DNA of 14,160 nucleotides from Anaerolineales bacterium (GCA_027026295.1 JALVOR010000192.1:1-14160), one strand, 5' to 3'. Numbered from the stretch's first letter, positions 6,014-13,795 are shown. The notes: generated by a model from the letters alone, not told the origin. Made by a program: numbers and translations.

Positions 6014-7024
6014 TCACTCGTGGTCAAGGCGTCGAGGTTTGGGTGGGCGCAACAAGCCCCACAGCAGGCCGCTGCCCCAACTCAGGTGCATGGCAGCGAC
6101 GGCAAGGGGCAACCCCACCACTAAGGGCACAAAGCGTTGTTTGAACGCCGCATGGAAACCGGCAGCAAGCAACACCAGCGCGTAGAGGGAAACCTGCAAA
6201 GCCAGCAGCCAGCGCGCGAGCAGCCAGAACGGGCTGAGCAGTCCCAGCACGACCAACCCAAGCACAAACAGCGGCGGCAATGCCTGCCGCCAGCGCATGG
6301 TATGAGGATAACGGCGCAGCATTTGGGCTTTCCAGTAGCCATAGCGCCAGTATTGCCTGACAAGCGCCCGCAGCGTGGGGCGGGCAAAATACACCGACCG
6401 AATGACCGGGTCGAGCCACACTGTGCCGCCGGATTCCCGAATGCGGGTGTTGAATTCGTAATCTTCGTTGGTGAGCAAACTTTCGTCAAAGCCACCGATG
6501 CGTGCGATCAGGCTGCGGCGGAAAGCGCCGAAGGGCACAGTATCTACCGCAGCGGCGGTGGAAGCATAGCGGTAACGGGCATCGCCCACACCAAGGCGGT
6601 GCGCCGCGGCAGCCGCAATGCTGCGTGCAATCCAACCCTTGCCGCCCGGGTGAATTTGCCACACGCCGCCCACGTTGTCGCCGCGTCCGGCTTCCAGCGC
6701 CGCCACACTGCGGGCAATGTAATCGGGCGCGGGCACCGAATGGGCATCAAGGCGCACGATGATGTCGCCTTCGGCAGCGGCTATGGCAAGGTTGAGCGCT
6801 GCGGGAATGATGCGCTTGGGGTTGTCCACCACCTTGACAACCAAATCGGGATGCTGTGCTCGCCACGCTGCAATGGCTTCGCGCGTGCCATCAGTAGAAA
6901 GCCCATCGGCAATCACAACTTCCATTGCCTCGCGGGGGAAGGTTTGGGCATACAGCGCGTCCAACAGCAGCCCGATGGTGGACTGCTCATTGTAACATGG
7001 GACGATGACGGAAACGGTGGGCAT
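6014..7024 (-). CDS. Family 2 glycosyltransferase, ExoA-like, with C-terminal membrane helices
   Basis: This 336-residue GT-A enzyme is likely to add a sugar to a lipid-linked intermediate on the cytoplasmic face of the membrane. It opens with VSVIVPCYNE (4-13). The nucleotide-binding aspartates are D40 and D45 in IADGLSTDG, and the metal site is the DxD variant RLDAHS (D93). PFGAFRRSLI (164-173), TNEDYEFNTRI (185-195) with the presumed catalytic acidic pair E187-D188, and QYWRYGYWKAQ (224-234) recall the succinoglycan enzyme ExoA. Residues about 250-325 hold roughly three hydrophobic helices. The ATG at 7024 has no ribosome-binding site: the bases before it are CTTTCCCCCCC, and further upstream is the octamer array at 7035-7158. 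Expression may therefore depend on that leader. It starts the three-gene polysaccharide segment. Confidence 0.92.
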   Translation of the reverse strand: MPTVSVIVPCYNEQSTIGLLLDALYAQTFPREAMEVVIADGLSTDGTREAIAAWRAQHPDLVVKVVDNPKRIIPAALNLAIAAAEGDIIVRLDAHSVPAPDYIARSVAALEAGRGDNVGGVWQIHPGGKGWIARSIAAAAAHRLGVGDARYRYASTAAAVDTVPFGAFRRSLIARIGGFDESLLTNEDYEFNTRIRESGGTVWLDPVIRSVYFARPTLRALVRQYWRYGYWKAQMLRRYPHTMRWRQALPPLFVLGLVVLGLLSPFWLLARWLLALQVSLYALVLLAAGFHAAFKQRFVPLVVGLPLAVAAMHLSWGSGLLWGLLRPPKPRRLDHE

Positions 7025-7034
7025 GGGGGGGAAA

Positions 7035-7158
7035 GTCAGGTAGTCTGATAGTCAGGTAGTCTGATAGTCGGGTAGTCGGGTGGTCAGGTAGTCAGGCAAT
7101 CACGGCGGCCCGACTATACGACCATGCGACTATCCGACTAAACGACTAACCGACTACG
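7035..7158. repeat. Inverted array of TAGTC octamers between the kinase and glycosyltransferase genes
   Basis: Eight octamers in perfect step (starting at 7035, 7043, 7051, 7059, 7067, 7075, 7083 and 7091) follow the pattern GTCNGNTA, varying mainly at positions 4 and 6. After 12 bases (7099-7110) come six octamers in the opposite sense (starting at 7111, 7119, 7127, 7135, 7143 and 7151) of the form CGACTANN. The two arms are complementary in many registers, for example CGACTATC at 7127 with GATAGTCG at 7064. The RNA could thus form a long hairpin that can slip in 8-base steps. On the minus strand, TAG of the first octamer is the stop codon of the histidine kinase gene. The array fills nearly all of the 129-bp gap. 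There are no spacers and no associated nuclease genes, so it is not a CRISPR. Confidence 0.85.
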
Positions 7159-8527
7159 GGCGCAGTTTTACCACAAACACGCTGCCCTTGCCAGGGATAC
7201 TGTGGGCAGTAATGTCGCCGCCGTGGGCACGGACGATTTCGCCGGCAATGGCAAGCCCCAATCCGGCATTTTCGCCACCGCTGCGGGCTTTGTCGCCGCG
7301 GTAAAAACGCTCGAAAATGTGGGGCAAAACTTCGGGGGGAATGCCGCTGCCGGTGTCTTCGACGCGGACTTCGATGCCCGAAGCGGTACGGCTGGCTTGC
7401 AGGCGCACCTCACCGCCGGGCGGGGTATGCTTCAAAGCGTTGTCGAGCAAGTTGGTGAACACTTGAGCCAGCCGGTCGGCATCGCCGCGCAGGGTCAGGT
7501 CGCCCTCGCTTTCCAGGGCAAGATGAATTTGCGCCTGCTGCGCCTGGGGCTGGAAGCGTGTCAACACCGATTGCAGCAACACCGCCAGGTCAAGGGGCTC
7601 CCGCTGCAGATCGGCGGTGCCGGCATCCAAACGCGCCAGATCCAGCAAAGTTACGACCAGGCGGTGCATCCGCGCGGCTTCGGCGGTGATGACCTCGGCT
7701 GCTTTCCGGGCGGCTTCGGGGCTGCGCGCGGTGCCGTCGATGATGGCCTGGGCGAACCCCTGAATGGAAGTCAAGGGCGTCTTGAGTTCGTGGGAAACGT
7801 TGGCAACGAACTCCCGCTGGGAACGCTGTGACGCCTCGACGCGACGCGCCATATCGTTGAAAGCCCGCGCGAGGACGCGGGTCTCCCGCGGGCCCTTTTC
7901 GGGCACCGGCTGATATTGCCCTTTGGCGAGCGCGCGGGCAGCCTCGGCAGTGTGGCGCAGGGGATGAACAACCCACTGGCTCAGCCACCATGCCAGCACC
8001 AGCGCCATGAGGATGGCCAGCAAACCCGCTTCGGTCAATGGCAGCAGCCATTCCCTTGCCGTGAAAAGCAGCAACCTCAGGCGGGAAGGCAAGCGGTGGG
8101 CCACGACCACCCACACATTGCCGGGCATCATACGGGCGGAATACACCCAAGTATGCCCTTCGGCATCGCGAACGTGGCCGCGCTGCGGCAAAATCCCCTC
8201 CAACGGCGGCAAGGGCAGGGGGTGTGCACCATGAGCCGTGTCATAGTGCACCTTGCCGTCGCGAGCGAGCACCAGCACACGCGCATCCAGCACCTCGGCC
8301 AGCCGGTCGCTTTCCCGCTTGAGGGCAGTCTGCCATTGTTCTGGCGGGCGGGAAGCCAGCCGCCGCTGCATGATTTGCAAGGCGATGCCCTGCTGAGCAT
8401 ACCACTGACGATAGAAAAGGGGATTGCCGATCAGAAAAATTGCCAGCGCCAACGCCGCCACCGTGAGGGTGGCAAGAATGACAGCAAGGTAAGTCAGAAA
8501 AAGGCGCGAGCGCAAAGAGGCAAACAT
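7154..8527 (-). CDS. Membrane sensor histidine kinase (HAMP type)
   Basis: This 457-residue kinase senses a signal outside the membrane and phosphorylates the response regulator encoded just upstream. TM1 spans about 9-33, an extracytoplasmic sensor of about 120 residues follows, and TM2 spans about 158-182. A HAMP linker runs over about 183-234 (VVHPLRHTAEAARALAKGQ). The H-box FVANVSHELKTPLT carries the phosphorylated H246. The ATPase domain has the N-box FTNLLDNALKH (357-367), the G1 box DTGSGIP (391-397), the F-box HIFERFYRGD and the G2 box GLGLAI. All catalytic parts are intact. The ATG directly follows the TAA of the regulator gene, so translation is probably coupled. The TAG stop lies in the first unit of the octamer array. 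The overall layout is of the PhoR/BaeS/ResE type; the signal is unknown. Confidence 0.95.
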   Translation of the reverse strand: MFASLRSRLFLTYLAVILATLTVAALALAIFLIGNPLFYRQWYAQQGIALQIMQRRLASRPPEQWQTALKRESDRLAEVLDARVLVLARDGKVHYDTAHGAHPLPLPPLEGILPQRGHVRDAEGHTWVYSARMMPGNVWVVVAHRLPSRLRLLLFTAREWLLPLTEAGLLAILMALVLAWWLSQWVVHPLRHTAEAARALAKGQYQPVPEKGPRETRVLARAFNDMARRVEASQRSQREFVANVSHELKTPLTSIQGFAQAIIDGTARSPEAARKAAEVITAEAARMHRLVVTLLDLARLDAGTADLQREPLDLAVLLQSVLTRFQPQAQQAQIHLALESEGDLTLRGDADRLAQVFTNLLDNALKHTPPGGEVRLQASRTASGIEVRVEDTGSGIPPEVLPHIFERFYRGDKARSGGENAGLGLAIAGEIVRAHGGDITAHSIPGKGSVFVVKLRP

Positions 8528-9214
8528 TTAAACCACAAGTTTGTAACCAACGCCAATGACGGTTTCGATGCGAACGTCGCTGTGGGCAAGTTTCTTCCGC
8601 AGGTGGACAACGTGAACGTCTACCGTGCGGGTTTGCCCCACGTACTCGTAGCCCCACGCCAGCCGCAAAAGTTGCTCGCGAGTGAGCACCTGCCCGCGGT
8701 GCTGCGCAAATACCCACAGCAGGTCAAATTCCTGAGTGCGTAAAGGCACTCGCTCGCCGTTGACCGTCACTTCGCGGGCAGCCGGGTCAATGCGCGTATT
8801 GCCCAACCGCAACGGCTGCTGCACAGCCTGGGCGCTGAAACGCTCCTGCCGCCGCAACAATGCCTTCACACGGGCAACCAGTTCCCGCGGGTTGAAGGGC
8901 TTGGTAAGATAATCGTCCGCGCCGAGTTCCAGCCCAAGAATTTTGTCATAATCGTCATCACGGGCGGTGAGCATGATGATGGGCACCGGATTGTCTTCAG
9001 CGCGCAGGCGTCGACAAACCTCCAACCCATCTACCTTGGGCAACATGATATCGAGCACCACGGCTTTGGGTGCAAGGGAAGCCACCGCTTGCAACGCGCC
9101 TTCGCCATCGCTCACACTGTGCACAGCAAAACCCTCCCGCTCCAGATACATCCGAACCAGTTGGGTAATGTGCGGTTCATCGTCCACAACGAGGACAAGG
9201 GGCTGGTCGGCCAC
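8528..9214 (-). CDS. OmpR/PhoB-family DNA-binding response regulator
   Basis: This 228-residue transcription regulator is the partner of the kinase encoded next. The receiver domain has D11-D12, the phosphoacceptor D55 in VLDIMLPKVDG, T83 in MLTA and K105 in LTKPF. A linker (about 118-130) leads to the C-terminal winged helix, with VNGERVPLRTQEFDLLWVFAQ and the recognition-helix region TRTVDVHVVHLRKKL. The GTG start at 9214 has GAGGCG about 6 bases upstream and lies 3 bp after the ridA stop. The stop TAA abuts the kinase ATG. Its targets are not visible here, but the operon it belongs to is a reasonable candidate because such pairs are often autoregulated. I could not find a clear tandem direct-repeat operator upstream of the operon. 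Confidence 0.95.
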   Translation of the reverse strand: MADQPLVLVVDDEPHITQLVRMYLEREGFAVHSVSDGEGALQAVASLAPKAVVLDIMLPKVDGLEVCRRLRAEDNPVPIIMLTARDDDYDKILGLELGADDYLTKPFNPRELVARVKALLRRQERFSAQAVQQPLRLGNTRIDPAAREVTVNGERVPLRTQEFDLLWVFAQHRGQVLTREQLLRLAWGYEYVGQTRTVDVHVVHLRKKLAHSDVRIETVIGVGYKLVV

Positions 9215-9217
9215 GGG

Positions 9218-9604
9218 TTACGCCTCGACGCAGGCTACCGCCTCGATTTCCACGGCAACGCCCTTGGGCAACGCAGCGGCTTGCACTGCCGAGCGCGCCG
9301 GATAATCAGCAGTAAAGAATTCAGCATACACGCCGTTCATTTTGGCAAAATCGTTGATATCGCGCAGGAACACCGTCGTTTTGACGACGTCGTCCAGCGA
9401 AGCGCCCGCGGCTTCCAGAATGTGCTTGAGGTTGGTGAGCGCCTGGCGGGTTTCGGCCTCCACCCCGCCGGAGACCACTTCGCCGGTGGCAGGGTCGATG
9501 CCAATCTGCCCGGCGGTATAAACGAAATTTCCCACCCGCACGGCGGCAGAATAGGGGCCAATGGCTTTGGGGGCCTTATCGGTTGCAACGATTTGCTTGC
9601 TCAT
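9218..9604 (-). CDS. ridA: RidA-family enamine/imine deaminase
   Basis: This 128-residue protein belongs to the RidA/YjgF/UK114 family. These trimeric proteins hydrolyse reactive 2-aminoacrylate and related imines released by pyridoxal-phosphate enzymes. [24 protein letters not shown] (12-35) is the family N-terminal signature. R104 in YPARSAV and E120 in VAVEIEAVA match the residues needed for deaminase activity, so it is probably catalytically active. The start at 9604 is chosen because AGGAGGT (9615-9609) lies 4 bases upstream. An in-frame start 13 residues earlier lacks such a site and would overlap the preceding gene's stop. It sits between the large GGDEF gene and the two-component genes. 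A metabolic role for it in this signalling operon is not obvious. Confidence 0.95.
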   Translation of the reverse strand: MSKQIVATDKAPKAIGPYSAAVRVGNFVYTAGQIGIDPATGEVVSGGVEAETRQALTNLKHILEAAGASLDDVVKTTVFLRDINDFAKMNGVYAEFFTADYPARSAVQAAALPKGVAVEIEAVACVEA

Positions 9605-9639
9605 GGAAACCTCCTGGAATACGGGAAATGCGCCTTGCA

Positions 9640-12600
9640 TCACGTCTGGGTCGATCTCATCAACAGGGCAATGAAGCGATGGTTCAACCGCCTCACTCGC
9701 CCAGCCAAAGCGTTGAAGTCTGTTGTGTCCCAGTCGTCGGCAGAAACCGTTTGACCAATCTGGGCAAGCACCTGTTGGGCTTCTTCACGGTAATAATGAG
9801 GCAGTTCGTGGCTGGCAAGCAAAGCACGAAGCAAACCGGCTGCTTCGTCACGATGCCCAATCTGAAGCCACACACGGGCAATCGTCACCATGGCAATCAA
9901 CATATTCGGGAAAGCACCGCTGCGGTGGGCATAGCGAATGGCATCGTCAAGGAAAGTGAGTGCTTCCAATGGTTTGTTGAGCGCCTCCTTCACCCGCCCA
10001 ATGCTGTCCATAATCGAAGCCGTGAGGCTGGGAACCTTTTGAGGATCTGGCAACTCGGCAAAGGCATCTTCCAGCATTTGCTCAGCCTCAACGTATTCAC
10101 CTTGCTCCCACGCCAGATTGCCCAGGTTGTTCAACAACATGGCTACTGCTGCCGGTTTCTGTGTTTGGGAAGCCAGCACAAGCGCCTCCCGAAACTGTTT
10201 CTCTGCCTCAGCATAGTCCCCCATATTGTAAGCCAATACACCCAACGCGTTATGAGCGCTGAAGAGAAAGTGGGAAACACCCAAATGCTCATAAATGCTG
10301 CAAGCCTGCACCATCAGCAGGCGCGCCTGTTCATAAGCACCGCGCACCGTCAACACTCGCCCCTGCACGTAAAGCAAATACGCCTGATAGATCAACGGCA
10401 AGAAAGGCAACATACGGCGCTGCACCCGCTGCAACACATGCAGGGCAGTATCGTATTCACCCAAGTGGAAGTAAAACTCCGCCTTGCTGATTTCCAGAAA
10501 CGCCCGCAAGGCAAAATAAGAAGCATCCCGCTGGGAAACAGGGTACTTTTGCAAGGCTTTAATGCTGTCGGTTATCAGCACACGGGCTTCCACAAAGCGA
10601 TTGAGGTCGCCTAACGAAAAGATCAACCATGGAATGGCTGACATCAACAAAGCAACCTGCTGGTTCGCAAGCGCCCAATGCCACGCCGCCAATGTATCCA
10701 GCAAATACTTCTCGTCCAGCACAAAACTCCAACGGCGGGTCTCGGTATTAGCCCCCTGCTGCTGCGGCAAGCGCTGAAGATACCATTCAGCGTGACGGCG
10801 GCGACTTTCTTGCTCAACTTCCTGAAAGTTGTCACAATGCTGACGGGCCAGATGCTGCAACAGCGGATGCGTATAGAACCTGCCTTTCTCATCGCGCCGA
10901 ACATAGGCCTTGGAAGCCAACGCATCCAGGAAGAAAGGGGAAGCACCCGCCACGTAGCGAGCGCCTTCATAGCAAAAACTGCCGCGAAAAAGGGAAAGCC
11001 GGGCAATCTGTTTCTGCTCATGGGGGGAAAGCAGTTCCCAGAATGTATCCAAAACAGATTCCAGCGAGCGGACGCTATCTTCGCTCGATTGCAAACGCCG
11101 CAAAATGCCTTCCGGCGTAAACGTGGTGCTCCATGCCGAGACAATATTGATCGCCATCGGCACGCCCCCCACCCAACGGCAAATATCTTCGATGGTCTGA
11201 ATCGTCAGCGGGTCGTGTTGCAAAGTCACGCCACTTTGGGTTGCGCCATAGATGAACATCTGCGCGGCGGGCGAAGGGGAGCGCTTCCTGTCCTGCGTAT
11301 CCAGCCCCGCAAGTATGAAAGGATGCTCCAAGGGGTGATGCAATCGCTGCCGGGAACTGACCACAATCCGGTTTTGGGGTGCCGCGCTGAGCAACGCGCC
11401 CACAACAGACGCCGCACTGTCCACTTCCGCCAATCCATCCAGCACCAGCATCACGCGATGTCGCTTCAAATAAGCAATAACCTGCTCCAGCGGCTCCCTG
11501 TCAGGGTGAAGCGTCAGGTGGAACGTCTGCGCCAGCAACAAGGGCAAACGCCGGAATACCGTCCGCTCCAGCGAAACGAAATACAGGCCATCACCAAACT
11601 CGTCCTCGCTTTCCAGTACCAGTTGTTGCAGAAGGCGCGTCTTGCCCACACCGCTGGTACCCGTCACCGTAACCAGCGAATGCTGCCTAATGGCCTGTCG
11701 CAGGGCATGAAGATCGCGGTTGCGCCCGATCAACGGCGGCAGGTCGTTCGCTACCCCCACCCGCGGTGGGGCAGGTGGTTGCAATTGCACACCATACGAA
11801 TCCCAGTTTTGAGGCGGGAACCATTGCCACTGCCCATTCGGGGAAGGCTGCAGGAACCCTTCCTGCACCAACGCTTTCAGTGTAGGCGAAATGAGGTCGG
11901 GCAGTCCCTCGGTGTATTCCCAAATCCATCGCACGCACTCATGCGGCGCCTCCCAGCGCAGGGCATGCCGCAGCCACGCCTCGACCTCATGCAGATCCAG
12001 CGGGGGCAGCGTGAGATGAGCGAAGAAAGGCGCGCGAAAAGAAACCTGCGGCTTGGTCGTGGACGAATAAATCAGGGCAAACCGCTTGTACCGCCGGGAG
12101 TTGGAAAGCAGCCTCTGGATGATCTCCGCGGAAGCCTTGTCCAGCCACTCGGCGTTGGCAAGCAAAAGCATGACACCTTTGTAAGAAGGCGCAGATTCGA
12201 CCAGCCTGTCCAAAAGACTGCACACATCCTCAGCGGTTTCCGGGGGGCGATAATCATCCGCAGCGAGGACGTTTTCCAACGCCCGGTCGAGCACGCCGAA
12301 ATACCGCAAATGCAGCGCCGGTGTGGCTTCTGCAGCGAGCACGACATAGTTTTGCAAATTTGCGATCGCTTGCGCCTGCTCAATGAAACTGCTTGCACCC
12401 CCATATTGCATGCTGTGAATGCGAATGATGCCGCTATCATAGTTCAGCATCTCGGTCATGTGGTGATACAACTGCGCCAGTTGTTCCCGCTGGCCAACAG
12501 GACGGCGCGGCACGGTAATCCGGTCTGCTGTGGAAAAATGATCGGTAGCCACTACCCGATGGCCGCCGCCGTTTTTGGCAAAGTAATGGCGGTTGTCCGC

Positions 12601-13038
12601 GATCTGCAACAGATCCTCTACGTTTCCCGCATCGCCAGGGGCAACAGCAACGCCAATGCTCAAACGCAGATGCAATGGGTAAGAGCGCGAAACCACCCTC
12701 TCGCGAAAAGCCTGCAGAATTTCCGCGGCAATGCTCCGCGCACTTTCCCTGTTGGTATATGGAAGCACAACGAGAAACTCATCGCCGCCATAGCGAACCA
12801 CTTCCCCCTTCTTGCCCACAATTTCCTTCAGCGTTCGGGCAACGAACTTCAACGCCTCATCGCCCACCGCATGGCCAAAAGCATCATTGATACTCTTGAA
12901 GTGATCAACATCAAGGAACAGCACAGCCACGGGGGCCGCGGAGCGTTCCTGCAACGTTGCCTGCAGGAAATCCTCACCCGAGGGACGTGACAATACCCCC
13001 GTCAGTGCATCAAACTGCGCTTGCTGTGAGGAAACCAC
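9640..13038 (-). CDS. GGDEF diguanylate cyclase fused to a degenerate AAA module, a STAND NTPase and TPR repeats
   Basis: This 1132-residue cytosolic protein starts with a GGDEF domain (about 8-165). [10 protein letters not shown] (9-18), [22 protein letters not shown] (42-63, metal D43, D60) and YGGDEF (83-88) are intact, so it should make c-di-GMP from two GTP. The inhibitory RxxD site is absent (GKKG precedes [10 protein letters not shown]). Residues about 181-400 resemble an AAA_16/MalT-type ATPase, but the Walker A loop reads [10 protein letters not shown] without lysine and the Walker B region reads [10 protein letters not shown] without acidic residues. A second module (about 433-650) is intact: [10 protein letters not shown], Walker A GTSGVGKT (460-467), Walker B MLVLDG (D534), VVSSRQR (559-565). 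A winged-helix-like part (about 655-735) and TPR-type helical repeats (about 780-1080) follow. The start is GTG with GAGGG about 8 bases upstream. Several stretches look near 52% GC, poorer than neighbouring genes. TPRs probably bind a ligand or partner that switches cyclase output. Confidence 0.93.
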   Translation of the reverse strand: MVSSQQAQFDALTGVLSRPSGEDFLQATLQERSAAPVAVLFLDVDHFKSINDAFGHAVGDEALKFVARTLKEIVGKKGEVVRYGGDEFLVVLPYTNRESARSIAAEILQAFRERVVSRSYPLHLRLSIGVAVAPGDAGNVEDLLQIADNRHYFAKNGGGHRVVATDHFSTADRITVPRRPVGQREQLAQLYHHMTEMLNYDSGIIRIHSMQYGGASSFIEQAQAIANLQNYVVLAAEATPALHLRYFGVLDRALENVLAADDYRPPETAEDVCSLLDRLVESAPSYKGVMLLLANAEWLDKASAEIIQRLLSNSRRYKRFALIYSSTTKPQVSFRAPFFAHLTLPPLDLHEVEAWLRHALRWEAPHECVRWIWEYTEGLPDLISPTLKALVQEGFLQPSPNGQWQWFPPQNWDSYGVQLQPPAPPRVGVANDLPPLIGRNRDLHALRQAIRQHSLVTVTGTSGVGKTRLLQQLVLESEDEFGDGLYFVSLERTVFRRLPLLLAQTFHLTLHPDREPLEQVIAYLKRHRVMLVLDGLAEVDSAASVVGALLSAAPQNRIVVSSRQRLHHPLEHPFILAGLDTQDRKRSPSPAAQMFIYGATQSGVTLQHDPLTIQTIEDICRWVGGVPMAINIVSAWSTTFTPEGILRRLQSSEDSVRSLESVLDTFWELLSPHEQKQIARLSLFRGSFCYEGARYVAGASPFFLDALASKAYVRRDEKGRFYTHPLLQHLARQHCDNFQEVEQESRRRHAEWYLQRLPQQQGANTETRRWSFVLDEKYLLDTLAAWHWALANQQVALLMSAIPWLIFSLGDLNRFVEARVLITDSIKALQKYPVSQRDASYFALRAFLEISKAEFYFHLGEYDTALHVLQRVQRRMLPFLPLIYQAYLLYVQGRVLTVRGAYEQARLLMVQACSIYEHLGVSHFLFSAHNALGVLAYNMGDYAEAEKQFREALVLASQTQKPAAVAMLLNNLGNLAWEQGEYVEAEQMLEDAFAELPDPQKVPSLTASIMDSIGRVKEALNKPLEALTFLDDAIRYAHRSGAFPNMLIAMVTIARVWLQIGHRDEAAGLLRALLASHELPHYYREEAQQVLAQIGQTVSADDWDTTDFNALAGRVRRLNHRFIALLMRSTQT

Positions 13039-13054
13039 AAACCACCCTCTTGAG

Positions 13055-13078
13055 AAAAAAACAACGTGGAACCGTTAC
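13055..13078 (-). terminator. Possible weak attenuator between the creatininase and GGDEF genes
   Basis: On the minus strand GTAACG (13078-13073) can pair with CGTTGT (13066-13061) around the 6-base loop GTTCCA, with two G-U pairs at the base. Seven T residues follow (13061-13055). The stem overlaps the creatininase stop codon. It is too weak to be a firm terminator, but the T run makes partial termination before the large gene possible. Confidence 0.3.
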
Positions 13079-13758
13079 TCGAAATCGAGCAGTTTGACAA
13101 TATCCTGCAATGCTTCGCGGAACACAGCGTCCATAACTTCCGCCGACGCCTCATAGGAACCGCCAAACGAACCATCGCCGTACACCCCGCGGGCTTCCTG
13201 CGCACCCAACAGCCCTGGGACGCGGGGCGGGGCTTTGTATTCCTGGGGGATTTCGGCGACTTTGGTGAAAGGGAAGGCTTCCAGCCAGTTGGCATGGGCA
13301 GGCTGCAAACCGTGCTTTTCGGCTACCCGCTTGACCGTGTCGGAAAGCCACCAATCGTACCATGCCAGCCGCAGGTCGGATAATTGAGAAGCGAGTTCAT
13401 AAAGCCTGCCGCGTGCCGGAATGTTGCCGCCGTGGCCGTTGAGCACCAGAACACGGCGAAAACCGTAGCCGTACACCGAGCGCACCATATCTTCCACCAC
13501 ATCCAGCAACGTGCTCAACCGCAGGCTGACGGTGCCCGGATAGGCCAGAAAATAGGGTGAAGCGCCAAAGTTGAGCGGCGGCGCAACCAGCACGCCAGTG
13601 CGCTCACTGGCAGCATCGGCCAACGCCAGAGGCACTTTAACGTCGGTGGTCAGGCTCAAATAGGCATGTTGTTCACAAGCGCCCAACACCAGCATCAGCC
13701 GGTCATCGTGCTCGAGGTAACGTTCCACATCCATCCAGTTCAGATCACCAAAACGCAC
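13075..13758 (-). CDS. Creatininase-family metal-dependent amidohydrolase
   Basis: This 227-residue protein belongs to the creatininase/MftE/ArfB family, dinuclear-metal enzymes that cleave amide bonds of creatinine, formamidopyrimidines or peptides. GACEQHAYLSLTTD (26-39) supplies E29, H31 and D39. It is one residue shorter than the common EQHGPHLPLxTD form of the motif. LNGHGGN (106-112) supplies H109, and E203 in SYEASAE is the likely further ligand. The length is typical. The substrate cannot be inferred, and I see no mycofactocin genes beside it to suggest MftE. The GTG start at 13758 has GAGGAG 6 bases upstream and a TATAAT box at 13795-13790. It is thus the first gene of the long minus-strand run, with the large GGDEF gene 36 bp downstream. 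Confidence 0.9.
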   Translation of the reverse strand: MRFGDLNWMDVERYLEHDDRLMLVLGACEQHAYLSLTTDVKVPLALADAASERTGVLVAPPLNFGASPYFLAYPGTVSLRLSTLLDVVEDMVRSVYGYGFRRVLVLNGHGGNIPARGRLYELASQLSDLRLAWYDWWLSDTVKRVAEKHGLQPAHANWLEAFPFTKVAEIPQEYKAPPRVPGLLGAQEARGVYGDGSFGGSYEASAEVMDAVFREALQDIVKLLDFE

Positions 13759-13789
13759 TACAGGCTCCTCGCTACTGCAACTTTACTAA

Positions 13790-13795
13790 ATTATA
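13790..13795 (-). promoter_or_regulatory. -10 box at the head of the eight-gene minus-strand operon
   Basis: A perfect TATAAT (13795 to 13790, minus strand) puts the start of transcription near 13783, about 25 bases before the GTG of the creatininase gene. The region 17 bp upstream (GAATTT) is a poor -35 site, which would fit an activator-dependent promoter. Activation by the operon's own OmpR-type regulator is possible but unproven. Confidence 0.5.

Noticed and set aside
7035..7158. CRISPR array
   Set aside because: The units are 8 bases, contiguous, without spacers, and reverse orientation halfway. No cas gene is near.
10678..12990. Open reading frame of 770 codons on the plus strand
   Set aside because: It is antisense to the GGDEF-STAND gene, whose minus-strand protein has intact GGDEF and Walker motifs. 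The plus-strand product shows no domain and is rich in Arg, Gln and His, as expected for a shadow.
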